Below, one piece after another: positions 28,511 to 38,007 of a stretch of DNA of 64,000 bases. Made by a program: the position numbers and the translations under genes. The notes below the pieces were generated by a model. That model saw only the letters and a program-made list of their open reading frames with translations, ran no database searches and was not told where the DNA came from. Location: positions 248,001-312,000 of the forward strand of contig NZ_CP014544.1 of assembly GCF_001586255.1 (NCBI RefSeq), given 5' to 3'. Position 1 is the stretch's first letter; the number at the start of each line of letters is the position of its first letter. The DNA is from Zhongshania aliphaticivorans (GTDB taxonomy: Bacteria; Pseudomonadota; Gammaproteobacteria; Pseudomonadales; Spongiibacteraceae).

Positions 28511-29509
28511 ATGACAAGAGCGAATAATGAGATACCCAGTATGGATGACTTTTTAGTTTACGGGATGTTGCTGGATGGCAAAGGTGGCGCTAGGCCGATG
28601 AGCCATGCAGAAATTGACGCATGGCAGCCGGGCCAAGGTTTGCTGTGGCTGCATTTTGATTACAGTAAGCCTGGTACGCTGAAGTGGCTAGAAGAACACA
28701 GTGGCTTAGATGACATCGCGATCGCTGCACTGGTCGCTGAAGACACCCGACCACGGGCGACCTCCCACAATGGCGGCTTGCTTATGGCGCTGCGCGGCGT
28801 GAATTTAAACCCAGAAGCCGACCCCGAAGACATGGTGTCGGTTCGCCTGTGTGTTGACGAACACCGTATTATCAGCTCGCGCAAGCGCCGCCTGTTGTCG
28901 ATGGACGATATTGTGCGCAGCTTTAAAGAGGGCGAAGGTCCTGAAACCAGCGCCGAGTTTGTTGCGGTATTGTGTGATCGTTTAGTGCGGCGCATGGCGG
29001 GGCCAATCGACAATGCAGAGGACAAAGTCGATGAGTTAGAGGAGTCACTGTTGAGCAGTGGTAGGGCAAAATTGCGCAGTGAGCTAGGGCAGGTGCGCAG
29101 GCAATCTATTGCTTTGCGTCGCTATCTAGCACCCCAGCGCGAGGCTTTGAATTGGGTGCAAACCGAACGTCTGCCCTGGTTTGGTGACGCTCAGCGCTTG
29201 CGGGTAAGAGAAGTGGGCGACCGCCTAGCGCAATATATTGAAACCCTAGACAGCATTCGCGAGCGCGCTGCAGTCAGCCAAGAGGAGCTGGTGAATCAGA
29301 TTTCGGAAGAGTCCAACAGCCGTATGTATGTGCTGTCGATTGTGTCGGCAATATTTTTGCCGCTGGGATTTGCCACCGGCTTGCTCGGTATCAATGTAGG
29401 TGGAATTCCGGGTGCCGAGAACCATTATGCCTTTGCTATTTTTATTGGCATTTTAGTGGCCTTGGCTGGCGGCTTGCTGGTTTTCTTTAGGTATAAAAAA
29501 TGGCTTTAG
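28511..29509 (+). CDS. CorA/ZntB-family divalent metal transporter
   Basis: This 332-residue inner-membrane protein has a large soluble N-terminal domain, a long helical stalk rich in acidic and basic residues (AEDKVDELEESLL and onward), and two C-terminal membrane helices joined by the GIN motif (LLGINVGGIPG). GIN in place of GMN, together with the sequence feel, favours ZntB-type zinc transport. A GTG at 28499 and an ATG at 28541 are alternative starts. The gene overlaps the next one by 10 bp, so the two are co-transcribed. Confidence 0.9.
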   Translation: MTRANNEIPSMDDFLVYGMLLDGKGGARPMSHAEIDAWQPGQGLLWLHFDYSKPGTLKWLEEHSGLDDIAIAALVAEDTRPRATSHNGGLLMALRGVNLNPEADPEDMVSVRLCVDEHRIISSRKRRLLSMDDIVRSFKEGEGPETSAEFVAVLCDRLVRRMAGPIDNAEDKVDELEESLLSSGRAKLRSELGQVRRQSIALRRYLAPQREALNWVQTERLPWFGDAQRLRVREVGDRLAQYIETLDSIRERAAVSQEELVNQISEESNSRMYVLSIVSAIFLPLGFATGLLGINVGGIPGAENHYAFAIFIGILVALAGGLLVFFRYKKWL

Positions 29510-30003
29510 AATTTGCAGATTTAAGTTTGTTCTCTATTGCACCGTTAAAATGGCCGGGCGTACTCACCACCATTGTCGCTGGGGCGATTATTGGTTTAGA
29601 AAGACAAATCCGTGGTAAGCCAATCGGTATTCGCACGGCGGCCTTAATCTGCTTAGGCACCTATGTTTTTATTGCGATGTCGGTATCGGTTGGTAATGGG
29701 GTTACCGATCCGTCGCGGGTTATTGGTCAGGTCATTACCGGTATTGGCTTTCTCGGCGCAGGCGTGATTTTGTCCCGCGACGGCATGGTCTTGGGAGTAA
29801 CGTCGGCAGCCGCTATTTGGGTGTTGGCAGCCATCGGCGTGATGATTGGCCTCGATAAATACGGTCCCGCACTGCTAATAGCGTTTGTGGTGGTGGGGGT
29901 TTTAGTTGGCGTGGATGTACTGGAAAACAGCTTCCACTCACTGCGCAAGGGCGTGCATCGGCGCTTGAGTGATCGGCGGTATCAGAAGAAGCGGGATGAT
30001 TAG
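29500..30003 (+). CDS. MgtC/SapB-family membrane protein
   Basis: The 167-residue protein has four to five hydrophobic helices and the MgtC family signature GAIIGLERQIRGKPIGIRTAALICLG, followed by QVITGIGFLGAGVILS. The family is linked to magnesium homeostasis and membrane potential. It lacks the soluble C-terminal domain of long MgtC proteins; a short basic tail (RRLSDRRYQKKRDD) ends it. Translational coupling with the CorA/ZntB-type gene supports a metal-homeostasis role. Confidence 0.9.
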   Translation: MALEFADLSLFSIAPLKWPGVLTTIVAGAIIGLERQIRGKPIGIRTAALICLGTYVFIAMSVSVGNGVTDPSRVIGQVITGIGFLGAGVILSRDGMVLGVTSAAAIWVLAAIGVMIGLDKYGPALLIAFVVVGVLVGVDVLENSFHSLRKGVHRRLSDRRYQKKRDD

Positions 30004-30004
30004 A

Positions 30005-30208
30005 GGCGCGAGACGCTTGACGGGAGACGGGAGATGCAAAGTTCGCTAGCCACTCCGTTGCGAGGATGGACCCCTGCCTTCGCAGGGGCGGTGCTCGGCC
30101 TTCGCAGGAGTGACGAAATCAACAGCGTCATACCTGCGTAGGCAGGTATCCATATGAGCGTAGCGAATGCCCTTGCGTCTCCCATCTCCCGTCCAGCATC
30201 AAGCGTTA
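30005..30208. repeat. Composite repeat bounded by GGGAGA inverted motifs
   Basis: The block is bounded on the left by GACGCTTGACGGGAGACGG and on the right by an inverted partner (CATCTCCCGTCCAGC, then AAGCGTTAAC). Inside is one REPIN-like doublet (hairpins near 30072 and 30137). It fills the gap between convergent mgtC-like and metF genes. Confidence 0.75.
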
Positions 30209-31045
30209 ACCCGCAGGATGCGAACTCATCACCGCTTCAGCAATACTCTTTATCGGCTCAACCTGATTCATGCTGTAAAAATGAATTCCCGGCGCGCCGC
30301 CTTCCATCAAAATATGACAAAGCTCGCTAACAAACTCAGCGCCAAATTCAATGATGCTTTGCTGGTCGTCGCCATAGCCTTCTAATTTTTGTGCTAGCCA
30401 GCGCGGAATTTCAGCGCCGCAGTTGCGGGAGAAACGCGCTAGATTGCTAAAGTTAGTGATTGGCATAATGCCAGGGTAAATCGGCTTGTCGATGCCTGCT
30501 TTTTCACAGTCTTCTAAAAAGTAAAAATACGCATCGGCGTTAAAGAAATATTGGGTGATGGCGCTATTGGCACCGGCATCCAATTTTGCTTTTAGAAACT
30601 GAATATCTGCCTGATGGCTTTTGGCGTCGGGGTGGGTCTCTGGATACGCCGCCACTTCCAATTGGAAATGGTCGCCAGTGTGCTTGCGGATAAACTCCAC
30701 CAGCTCTTTTGCGTAGACTTGGCGGGTTGCGCCCATGCCCGAGGGAATGTCACCGCGCAGGGCAACGATGCGATCTATGCCTGCCGCTTTGTAGTCATTG
30801 AGCAGCGTGAGGATTTCAGACTCCTCATCGCCACCAAAGGACAGGTGCGGGGCAACAGACAAACCGGCTTTTTTCGTTTCTAAAACGATATCGCGGGTAT
30901 TGTCGCGGGTAGAGCCACCGGCGCCGTAAGTCACTGAGAAAAATTCAGGATTTAAGGCCGCCAATTGGCTGCGGGTGTCTTTTAACTTCGCCCGACCGAC
31001 TTCGGTTTTGGGGGGGAAGAATTCAAAGCTGTAGCGGTTAGCCAT
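30206..31045 (-). CDS. metF: 5,10-methylenetetrahydrofolate reductase
   Basis: MetF makes 5-methyl-THF for homocysteine remethylation. The 279-residue TIM-barrel flavoprotein starts with SFEFFPPKT, contains the SVTYGAGGSTRDNT segment and AHLSFGG, and the NSAITQYFFNADAYFYFLEDC region with the family aspartate-rich surroundings. It is the last gene of the minus-strand SAM-cycle cluster, 124 bp after ahcY; a GGGAGACG-type inverted repeat lies in that gap. Confidence 0.95.
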   Translation of the reverse strand: MANRYSFEFFPPKTEVGRAKLKDTRSQLAALNPEFFSVTYGAGGSTRDNTRDIVLETKKAGLSVAPHLSFGGDEESEILTLLNDYKAAGIDRIVALRGDIPSGMGATRQVYAKELVEFIRKHTGDHFQLEVAAYPETHPDAKSHQADIQFLKAKLDAGANSAITQYFFNADAYFYFLEDCEKAGIDKPIYPGIMPITNFSNLARFSRNCGAEIPRWLAQKLEGYGDDQQSIIEFGAEFVSELCHILMEGGAPGIHFYSMNQVEPIKSIAEAVMSSHPAG

Positions 31046-31099
31046 TGTGTATTCCGATAATGTGTTGGAAGCGTCGCGTCTTCCGTATTTGTTAAAGCC

Positions 31100-31168
31100 G
31101 CTCGGCTAGATGCTAGACGGGAGACGCTAAGACTTTGCATTTTCCGTCTCCCGTTAAGCGTCTCCCGC
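31100..31168. repeat. GGGAGACG-type inverted repeat between ahcY and metF
   Basis: The sequence GACGGGAGACGCTAAG is followed after a short spacer by the mirrored CCGTCTCCCGTTAAGCGTCTCCCG, able to fold into a hairpin just after the ahcY stop on the minus strand. The same motif family borders repeats at 19956, 30012 and 40242. Confidence 0.65.
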
Positions 31169-31169
31169 C

Positions 31170-32555
31170 TTAGTATTTATAACTCTCAGGCTTAAACGGT
31201 CCTTCAACTGGTACGCCGATGTAGTCTGCTTGGGTCTTGCTGAGCTGAGTCAGAACGCCGCCGAAGCCAGCAACCATGTGGGCGGCAACTTCTTCGTCTA
31301 GTTTCTTGGGTAGCACTTCTACGGTAATCGCAGCGGCTTTTTGCTCTGGTGCTAAGTCGGCAAAGCGAAGTGCGTACAGGTGAATCTGCGCCAGTACTTG
31401 GTTGGCAAATGAGCCATCCATGATGCGGCTGGGGTGACCCGTTGCGTTGCCAAGATTAACCAAGCGACCTTCTGACAGCAGAATTAAGTGGTCGTTAGCG
31501 GCCTTGTTGCGGTAAACCAAGTGTACCTGTGGTTTAACTTCTTCCCACTCCCAGTTTTTGCGCATAAAGGCGGTGTCGATTTCATTGTCGAAGTGACCGA
31601 TGTTGCAGACTACGCAGCCGTTTTTCAGGGCTTTAAGCATATTGGAATCGCAGACATTGACGTTGCCGGTGGTGGTTACCAGCAGGTCGGTATTGCCCAG
31701 CACTGCGGTGTTTACGCAGGCTTCAGTGCCGTCGTTTATGCCATTGTTGTAAGGCGAAACCACTTCGTAGCCGTCCATGCAGGCTTGCATCGCGCAGATA
31801 GGATCGATTTCGCTGATTTTTACAATCATGCCTTCCTGACGCAGTGATGCAGCAGAGCCCTTACCCACATCGCCGTAGCCAATAACCAGTGCTTTCTTAC
31901 CAGACAGCAGGTGATCGGTGCCGCGCTTGATCGCGTCGTTCAGGCTGTGACGGCAGCCGTATTTGTTGTCGTTTTTAGACTTGGTTACCGAGTCGTTGAC
32001 GTTGATCGCAGGCACTTTTAATTCGCCTTTGGCCATCATCTCTTGCAGGCGGTGAACACCCGTAGTGGTCTCTTCCGTGATGCCGTGAATACGGTCCATC
32101 ATCTGGGGGTATTTCTGGTGAAGCAGGCCAGTCAAATCGCCGCCATCATCCAATACCATATTGGCATCCCAAGGCTGGCCATCTTTTAAAATGGTTTGCT
32201 CAAGGCACCACTCATACTCTTCTTCAGTTTCGCCCTTCCAAGCAAACACCGGAATACCAGCAGCGGCAATGGCAGCAGCGGCGTGGTCTTGGGTAGAGAA
32301 AATATTGCACGACGACCAACGCACTTCGGCGCCGAGTTCAATTAAGGTTTCAATCAAAACCCCAGTTTGAATTGTCATGTGAATACAGCCCAAAATCTTG
32401 GCGCCAGCCAGAGGCTTGTCAGCGCCATATTTAGAGCGCATGGCCATCAGTGCAGGCATCTCGCCCTCGGCGATGCTCAGTTCTTTACGGCCCCAAGCGG
32501 CAAGGGAGATGTCGGCGACTTTGTAGTCGGTGAAGGTGTTTGATGATGCGTTCAT
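31170..32555 (-). CDS. ahcY: Adenosylhomocysteinase
   Basis: AhcY splits S-adenosylhomocysteine into adenosine and homocysteine with bound NAD+. Family motifs are present along the 461-residue chain: [22 protein letters not shown], the NAD-binding [12 protein letters not shown] and the C-terminal PFKPESYKY that closes the NAD site. It lies between metK and metF, the natural SAM cycle order. I looked for an SAH riboswitch in its short leader and saw none. Confidence 0.96.
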   Translation of the reverse strand: MNASSNTFTDYKVADISLAAWGRKELSIAEGEMPALMAMRSKYGADKPLAGAKILGCIHMTIQTGVLIETLIELGAEVRWSSCNIFSTQDHAAAAIAAAGIPVFAWKGETEEEYEWCLEQTILKDGQPWDANMVLDDGGDLTGLLHQKYPQMMDRIHGITEETTTGVHRLQEMMAKGELKVPAINVNDSVTKSKNDNKYGCRHSLNDAIKRGTDHLLSGKKALVIGYGDVGKGSAASLRQEGMIVKISEIDPICAMQACMDGYEVVSPYNNGINDGTEACVNTAVLGNTDLLVTTTGNVNVCDSNMLKALKNGCVVCNIGHFDNEIDTAFMRKNWEWEEVKPQVHLVYRNKAANDHLILLSEGRLVNLGNATGHPSRIMDGSFANQVLAQIHLYALRFADLAPEQKAAAITVEVLPKKLDEEVAAHMVAGFGGVLTQLSKTQADYIGVPVEGPFKPESYKY

Positions 32556-32581
32556 AGTTTATACCTCTATATGTATTCGTA

Positions 32582-32610
32582 GTCGGGCGTCTGGTGTCGG
32601 AAGTCTGACG
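32582..32610. repeat. Left inverted repeat flanking the four-helix-bundle gene
   Basis: This 29-bp sequence (GTCGGGCGTCTGG...GTCTGACG) matches the reverse complement of 32998-33026 at 25 of 29 positions. The two repeats enclose the small gene at 32619-32978 and could pair to form a long stem in the operon transcript. Confidence 0.75.
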
Positions 32611-32618
32611 AAAAGACG

Positions 32619-32978
32619 CTAGTACTCAGTTTTTAATTTGCGCTTTAAGCTACTGAGCATGGCAAAAATTTTGTCGATGCTATTCTGTAGCTCACTAATT
32701 TCTTCTATGTACTGTAATTGCAGTGCAATGAGCAGCTGTGTTTCTACTTCTAGTAAAGAGCCATTTGCAATATTCAAAAAGCGTATAAACTCTTTGTCGC
32801 TGTGGCGGCCAGCACCTTCCGCAATATTGGAGGGAATACTCACGGCAGCACGCCTCAATTGTTGGCAAAGACCAAACCGCTCAGTTGCCGGTAATCGCTC
32901 GGTAATGCGATAAACCCCGACTACTAAATCCATAGCCTCTTGCCAAACTATTAATTTCTGATATTTCCGCCGATCCAT
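32619..32978 (-). CDS. Four-helix-bundle protein of the 23S-rRNA-IVS family
   Basis: The 119-residue protein starts MDRRKYQKLIVWQEAMDLVV and contains QLRRAAVSIPSNIAEGAGR and EFIRFLNIANGSLLEVETQL. This is the signature of the four-helix-bundle family first seen in intervening sequences of 23S rRNA and related to Avd proteins of diversity-generating retroelements. Its molecular role is unknown; pentameric, nucleic-acid-binding bundles are known in the family. Here it sits inside the metK-ahcY operon, flanked by inverted repeats, so it looks like an inserted cassette. No reverse transcriptase is present in the window. Confidence 0.9.
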   Translation of the reverse strand: MDRRKYQKLIVWQEAMDLVVGVYRITERLPATERFGLCQQLRRAAVSIPSNIAEGAGRHSDKEFIRFLNIANGSLLEVETQLLIALQLQYIEEISELQNSIDKIFAMLSSLKRKLKTEY

Positions 32979-32997
32979 GGCAGTACTCCATGTTTTA

Positions 32998-33026
32998 CGT
33001 CAGACATCCGACCTCAGACACCCGAC
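32998..33026. repeat. Right inverted repeat flanking the four-helix-bundle gene
   Basis: This sequence (CGTCAGACATCCGACC...ACCCGAC) is the mirrored partner of 32582-32610, with 4 mismatches in 29. It begins 19 bp upstream of the small gene's start and ends 6 bp before the metK stop. Confidence 0.75.
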
Positions 33027-33032
33027 GTAGCT

Positions 33033-34241
33033 TCAAAGCGCTGCTTTCAAGGCTTCAGCGCGATCCGTTTTCTCCCAGCTAAACGCGGTCGCAGTCTCAG
33101 ATTTCTGTTCGCCATTTTCCTTAAAGTTATAGGTCAACTCGTAAGGGTCGCGGCCGAAGTGGCCGTAGGCGGCGGTGGGTTGGTACATGGGGTGAGCCAG
33201 GTCCAGCATTTTGGTGATGCCATAAGGGCGCAGGTCGAATACTTCGCGTACGGCGGCTACCAATTTGGCGTCGCTGACTTTGCCGGTGCCAAAGGTGTTG
33301 ATGGAAATTGAGGTGGGCTCGGCAACGCCAATGGCGTAGCTCACTTGAATTTCGCAGCGGTCGGCAAGACCTGCGGCAACGATGTTTTTGGCAACATAGC
33401 GGCCAGCATACGCCGCGCTGCGGTCAACCTTTGAGGGGTCTTTGCCCGAGAAGGCGCCGCCACCGTGACGCGCCATGCCGCCGTAGGTGTCTACGATGAT
33501 TTTACGGCCAGTCAGGCCGCAGTCGCCAACGGGGCCGCCAATCACGAATTTGCCCGTGGGGTTGATATGGTATTGGGTGCCAGCGTGAAGTAGCTCAGCG
33601 GGAATCACGTTTTTAATAATTTCTTCGCGCACGGCTTCTTGCAGGTCTTTTTGCGAGATTTCGGGGTTGTGCTGGGTAGACAGTACAACCGCGTCTACGG
33701 CAACGGGCAGGCCATTTTCATAGCGCAGGGTAACCTGACTTTTAGCGTCGGGGCGCAGCCACGGTAATACACCGTTCTTGCGCAAGTAAGCCTGACGCTC
33801 TACTAAGCGGTGTGAGTAAAACAGCGGCGCAGGCATTAACGACGGTGTTTCATTGGTGGCGTAGCCGAACATTAGACCTTGGTCGCCAGCGCCTTGATCT
33901 TCTGGGCGGGCGCGGTCGACACCTTGGTTAATGTCGACTGACTGTTTGCCGATGGCGTTTAAAACTGCGCAGCTGGCGCCGTCGAAACCGACGTCAGAGC
34001 TGTTGTAGCCAATGCCTGTGATCACGTCGCGAATAATATCTTCTAGGTCGACGTAGCATGATGTGGTTACTTCACCGGCAACAATCGCCATGCCGGTTTT
34101 AACCAGGGTTTCTACGGCAACACGGGCGTGTTTATCGCGGGCGATAATCGCATCGAGGACCGCGTCAGAAATCTGATCGGCCATTTTATCTGGATGCCCT
34201 TCAGACACCGACTCTGAGGTAAAAATACTGTATTCAGACAT
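33033..34241 (-). CDS. metK: S-adenosylmethionine synthetase
   Basis: MetK makes SAM from methionine and ATP. The 402-residue sequence has [21 protein letters not shown] near the N-terminus, the ATP-binding hexapeptide-like [16 protein letters not shown] and the glycine-rich [19 protein letters not shown]. The gene starts 36 bp after the ArsR-methyltransferase gene and is probably co-transcribed with it, so its expression should follow the palindrome at 35324. Confidence 0.96.
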   Translation of the reverse strand: MSEYSIFTSESVSEGHPDKMADQISDAVLDAIIARDKHARVAVETLVKTGMAIVAGEVTTSCYVDLEDIIRDVITGIGYNSSDVGFDGASCAVLNAIGKQSVDINQGVDRARPEDQGAGDQGLMFGYATNETPSLMPAPLFYSHRLVERQAYLRKNGVLPWLRPDAKSQVTLRYENGLPVAVDAVVLSTQHNPEISQKDLQEAVREEIIKNVIPAELLHAGTQYHINPTGKFVIGGPVGDCGLTGRKIIVDTYGGMARHGGGAFSGKDPSKVDRSAAYAGRYVAKNIVAAGLADRCEIQVSYAIGVAEPTSISINTFGTGKVSDAKLVAAVREVFDLRPYGITKMLDLAHPMYQPTAAYGHFGRDPYELTYNFKENGEQKSETATAFSWEKTDRAEALKAAL

Positions 34242-34277
34242 GTTTGCAAAAGTCCTCTGCTAATTACCGACGCGGTT

Positions 34278-35300
34278 TTAGGCGTTGGGGTTCGTGGTGT
34301 GTAAAAGATGGGATTCAGTTTTAATAAATTGTCTAACTTGCACGCGAAAGCCATTGAGCTGCGCCAAATAGGCTGCGGCGCCGTCTTGTAAGCCGCTGGC
34401 CGTCGCCCACTCTGTTAGGTCATCGGGTTCAAAGCCGAGCCACATGTCGCCGCAGGCCTCTCTGGCCCAGCTTTGGTCGTGGCGGCATAAATCGCTGACA
34501 CAAAATAAGCCGCCGGGCTTTAACAGGCGGGCGGCGTCTTTAAATATATCAGCGGGTGACGGTACATGGTGTAAGACCATATTGCACACCACGCAGTCTG
34601 CGCTATTGGCTTGTAATTCTTGGCTGCGGCTGTCGCCTAAGACCAGTTCTACGTTTTCTAGGCTGTGTTGGTTTACGAAATCCGCGGCACGATTAAGCAT
34701 GGCCTGGGCGCTGTCTACAGCGACTACCTTGGCATAATACGGTGACAGTTCGGCTAAAAAGGCGCCTTCGCCGGGGCCGATTTCTATGGCCAATTCACCG
34801 CCTTGGGGCTGACTGCTGCGCAATAATTCTAGGCAGCCCTGACCGTAAACATTAAAGGCGACCATCTGCTCTTGCTGCTGACCAAACTCGCTGGCGTGTT
34901 CGGCAAAAAAGGCTTGGCAGCGCTCGGCGCGCTCGGCGTACACCTGGGCTAAACGCTGCTGCTGATCGAGATCTAATTGAATAAGGTCGGCGCTGCTTTG
35001 CAGGGCATCGTGCAGCGGTGCTAAATCGGCGAGCGCGGCAGCGTAGCTGCGGCGATAAAACAAGCTATTGCCCTCGCGGCGCTTGGTAATTAAACCTGCC
35101 GCCGTTAGGGTTTTAAGATGATGACTCATACCCGACTGTCGACAATCGAGAATATGGCAAAGCTCCTGCACCGAGTAAGCGTCGCGACTCAGTACCCGCA
35201 GAACCTGCAGGCGCAGCATATCGCTACCCGCTTTGCAGAGTTGCAATAGTTGGTCGTTGCTCGCAGAAATCGCGGTGAGTGGCTGGCTGGCAGTGTTCAT
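34278..35300 (-). CDS. ArsR-family regulator fused to SAM-dependent methyltransferase (SahR-like)
   Basis: Residues about 20-90 form an ArsR winged helix (LLQLCKAGSDMLRLQVLRVL, then DCRQSGMSHHLKTLTAAGLITKRREGNSLFYR). Residues about 145-320 form a class I methyltransferase fold with motif I EIGPGEGAFL at 173-181 and the NMVLHHVPSP segment. No metal-binding cysteine pair typical of ArsR sensors stands out. As first gene of a SAM-cycle operon it is probably the SahR-type sensor of SAM or SAH described in proteobacteria. The methyltransferase domain would then be the ligand-binding part; this role is inferred from context. Confidence 0.88.
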   Translation of the reverse strand: MNTASQPLTAISASNDQLLQLCKAGSDMLRLQVLRVLSRDAYSVQELCHILDCRQSGMSHHLKTLTAAGLITKRREGNSLFYRRSYAAALADLAPLHDALQSSADLIQLDLDQQQRLAQVYAERAERCQAFFAEHASEFGQQQEQMVAFNVYGQGCLELLRSSQPQGGELAIEIGPGEGAFLAELSPYYAKVVAVDSAQAMLNRAADFVNQHSLENVELVLGDSRSQELQANSADCVVCNMVLHHVPSPADIFKDAARLLKPGGLFCVSDLCRHDQSWAREACGDMWLGFEPDDLTEWATASGLQDGAAAYLAQLNGFRVQVRQFIKTESHLLHTTNPNA

Positions 35301-35323
35301 GCCGCGCAGTGTAGCAGGCTTTC

Positions 35324-35353
35324 AATCTATATCAAAATATATTGATATAGATT
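35324..35353. promoter_or_regulatory. 30-bp palindromic operator before the SAM-cycle operon
   Basis: Arms AATCTATATCAA (35324-35335) and TTGATATAGATT (35342-35353) are perfect 12-bp reverse complements around AATATA. The palindrome lies 24 bp upstream of the regulator gene, over the expected promoter. As far as I recall, SahR motifs also carry ATATC/GATAT half-sites, which would fit. No second copy was noticed before metK, ahcY or metF, so one operator may govern the whole operon. Confidence 0.75.
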
Positions 35354-35372
35354 TCTCTGGCGTCTGGCTTGC

Positions 35373-35810
35373 TTAAAGATACTTCAGCCAATCGTTGGTA
35401 AATTGGTCAATTTGACCGTAAACGTGTTCAAAGGCTTCCATACTCTTGCGGTAGGGGTCGGGTACGGCCTGATTTTGCGACCATTTGCCCAGTAGAAAGG
35501 TCTTGCCGCTCACTTGGGGGGCGAGTTCGGTAATGCCTTTGACGTGGCGCTGTTCCATCACCAGAATTAAATCTGCTTTTAATAACAGCTCGGCGGTCAC
35601 TTGCCGTGCTGCATGGCCGCTGGCGTCGACACCATTGGCGCTGAGCAATTGGCCCGCACTTGGGTCTATTGGTTTGTCGACTAGGGCACCGAGTCCGGCC
35701 GAGTGTATGGTCAGGCCTGGCTTGTGGGCGAGCTTGTGTTTGAGCAGGTATTCGGCGGTGGGGCTGCGGCAAATATTGCCGATGCACACCATCAATATAT
35801 TGTTAAACAT
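35373..35810 (-). CDS. Low-molecular-weight protein tyrosine phosphatase
   Basis: The 145-residue phosphatase has the P-loop C(X)5RS as VCIGNICRSPTAE at residues about 9-21 and the general-acid segment DPY (VPDPYRKS). Bacterial relatives such as Wzb dephosphorylate tyrosine kinases that govern exopolysaccharide export. No partner kinase is nearby, so the role here is open. It is transcribed divergently from tkt; the 199-bp gap holds two CGCTTAAGT direct repeats near 35951 and 35977 and the tkt ribosome binding site. Confidence 0.92.
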   Translation of the reverse strand: MFNNILMVCIGNICRSPTAEYLLKHKLAHKPGLTIHSAGLGALVDKPIDPSAGQLLSANGVDASGHAARQVTAELLLKADLILVMEQRHVKGITELAPQVSGKTFLLGKWSQNQAVPDPYRKSMEAFEHVYGQIDQFTNDWLKYL

Positions 35811-36009
35811 GAAGTTTGCGACCTGAATCGTTCCTTGAGCCGATGATTTTCGCCGTCAGCTGCGCGCGGTGCAAGTAAAATGGCCATTTTTACGGTTCTG
35901 CCATTTGCTGTCTGGGCGCCGGTAGGGGAAAATACCGCCTCTTTATACTGCCGCTTAAGTTAGCACTTCAATTAGCGCTTAAGTCACCACTCAGATCTAG
36001 GAGCCACCG

Positions 36010-38007
36010 ATGCCCTCACGTAGTGATCTCGCCAATGCCATTCGCGCCTTAAGTATGGATGCCGTTCAAAAAGCCAAGTCCGGCCACCCCGGTGCACCAA
36101 TGGGTATGGCCGATATTGCCGAAGTTCTGTGGCGCGACTATTTACAGCACAACCCAAACAACCCTGAGTGGGCTAACCGGGACCGCTTTGTACTGTCTAA
36201 CGGTCACGGCTCGATGTTGATCTATTCGCTATTGCACCTTACTGGCTATGACCTGAGTATTGAAGATCTGCAGCAATTCCGCCAGTTGCACAGTCGTACC
36301 CCCGGCCACCCAGAATACGGCTACACCCCCGGCGTAGAAACCACCACTGGCCCATTAGGCCAAGGTTTGGCCAATGCTGTGGGCATGGCCGCAGCCGAGA
36401 AGATCCTGGCAGCGCAGTTTAACCGCGACGGCCACAAGATTGTGGATCACTACACCTACACCTTTATGGGTGATGGTTGCATGATGGAAGGCATCAGTCA
36501 CGAAGTGTGCTCGCTGGCCGGGACGCTCGGTTTGGGCAAGTTGATCGCCTTTTATGATGACAACGGTATTTCTATCGACGGCGAAGTAGAGGGTTGGTTT
36601 ACCGACGATACCCCCGCGCGTTTCGAAGCCTATGGCTGGCATGTTATTGCCGATGTTGACGGCCACAATAGTGCAGAGATCGCCCGCGCAATTGATGCCG
36701 CCCGCGACGAAAGCGACAAGCCTACCTTGATCTGTTGCAAAACGGTGATCGGTAAAGGCTCGCCAAACAAGCAAGGTAAAGAAGAGTGCCACGGCGCACC
36801 GCTCGGCGATGCCGAAATTGCCCTGACTCGCGAAAGCCTCGGTTGGGCTCACGGTCCCTTCGAGATTCCTGAAGAAATTTATGAAGGATGGAATGCCCAG
36901 GAAAAGGGCAAAGCGGCAGAAGCGGCTTGGGACGAAGCCTTTGCCAAGTATGCAGCCGAATACCCAGAATTGGCAGCGGATCTTAGTCGTCGTGTTAAGG
37001 GTGATTTGCCCGCCGACTTTGCCGAAAAAGCCACTGCTTTTATTGCCCAGTGTCAGGCCGACGCCAAAGAAGTGGCTACCCGCAAAGCCTCACAGCTGTG
37101 CATTGAAGCCTATGGCGCAATGTTGCCTGAAATTCTGGGCGGTTCAGCCGATTTGGCCGGCTCCAACCTAACCATGTGGAGCGGCGCCAAGCCAATTAGC
37201 GCTAAAGACGCCAGCGGCAACTACCTGCACTACGGTGTTCGCGAGTTTGGTATGTCGGCAATGATGAACGGTATTGCCTTGCACGGCGGTTTCATCAATT
37301 ACGGCGCAACTTTCCTCGTGTTTATGGAATACGCCCGCAACGCCGTGCGCATGGCCGCCATTATGGGCCAGCGGGTGATTCATGTTTACACTCACGACTC
37401 CATCGGTCTGGGCGAAGACGGCCCAACCCACCAGCCCATTGAGCAAATCGCCAGCCTGCGCGGTACACCGAATATGTCACTGTGGCGGCCCTGCGACATG
37501 GTTGAATCTGCAGTAGCATGGAAGTCTGCTCTTGAGCGTGTTGACGGCCCTAGCGCCTTAATTTTTACTCGCCAAGCATTGCCACACCAGCAGCGTGACG
37601 CCGAGCAACTGGCCAATGTCGCTCGTGGCGCTTATGTGTTGAGCGACTGCGAAGGCGAGGCTGAAGCCATTATTATTGCCACCGGTTCAGAAGTAAAATT
37701 GGCGATGGCGGCTCAGCAGGCTCTCGCTGCTAAGGGCAAAAAGATTCGCGTTGTCTCCATGCCCTCGACCGATGTGTTCGACAGCCAAGACGGAGATTAC
37801 CGCGAGTCAGTATTGCCTAGCCATATTCCCGCTCGGGTGGCAGTGGAAGCGGCACACCGCGACTACTGGTATAAATACGTTGGTCTGGATGGTCGTATTG
37901 TTGGCATGGACAGCTTTGGTGAGTCCGCTCCAGCCGAAGCTCTGTTTGAGTATTTTGGCATTACCACCGAAGCGGTTGTTGAAGCTGTTGAGGATTGCCT
38001 AGCCTAA
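36010..38007 (+). CDS. tkt: Transketolase
   Basis: Transketolase moves two-carbon units in the pentose phosphate pathway with thiamine diphosphate. The 665-residue chain has [27 protein letters not shown], the ThDP motif [12 protein letters not shown] and the C-terminal half [18 protein letters not shown]. An AGGAGCC ribosome binding site precedes the ATG. Its stop overlaps the next start by one base, so it forms an operon with epd, pgk and fba. Confidence 0.96.
   Translation: MPSRSDLANAIRALSMDAVQKAKSGHPGAPMGMADIAEVLWRDYLQHNPNNPEWANRDRFVLSNGHGSMLIYSLLHLTGYDLSIEDLQQFRQLHSRTPGHPEYGYTPGVETTTGPLGQGLANAVGMAAAEKILAAQFNRDGHKIVDHYTYTFMGDGCMMEGISHEVCSLAGTLGLGKLIAFYDDNGISIDGEVEGWFTDDTPARFEAYGWHVIADVDGHNSAEIARAIDAARDESDKPTLICCKTVIGKGSPNKQGKEECHGAPLGDAEIALTRESLGWAHGPFEIPEEIYEGWNAQEKGKAAEAAWDEAFAKYAAEYPELAADLSRRVKGDLPADFAEKATAFIAQCQADAKEVATRKASQLCIEAYGAMLPEILGGSADLAGSNLTMWSGAKPISAKDASGNYLHYGVREFGMSAMMNGIALHGGFINYGATFLVFMEYARNAVRMAAIMGQRVIHVYTHDSIGLGEDGPTHQPIEQIASLRGTPNMSLWRPCDMVESAVAWKSALERVDGPSALIFTRQALPHQQRDAEQLANVARGAYVLSDCEGEAEAIIIATGSEVKLAMAAQQALAAKGKKIRVVSMPSTDVFDSQDGDYRESVLPSHIPARVAVEAAHRDYWYKYVGLDGRIVGMDSFGESAPAEALFEYFGITTEAVVEAVEDCLA

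Noticed and set aside
32556-32618. SAH riboswitch before ahcY
   Set aside because: The short leader shows no SAH-riboswitch core; it is occupied by the inverted repeat next to the four-helix-bundle gene. Control through the ArsR-type regulator is more likely.
32619-32978. Part of a diversity-generating retroelement (Avd)
   Set aside because: The protein family is related, but no reverse transcriptase, template repeat or variable repeat was seen nearby.
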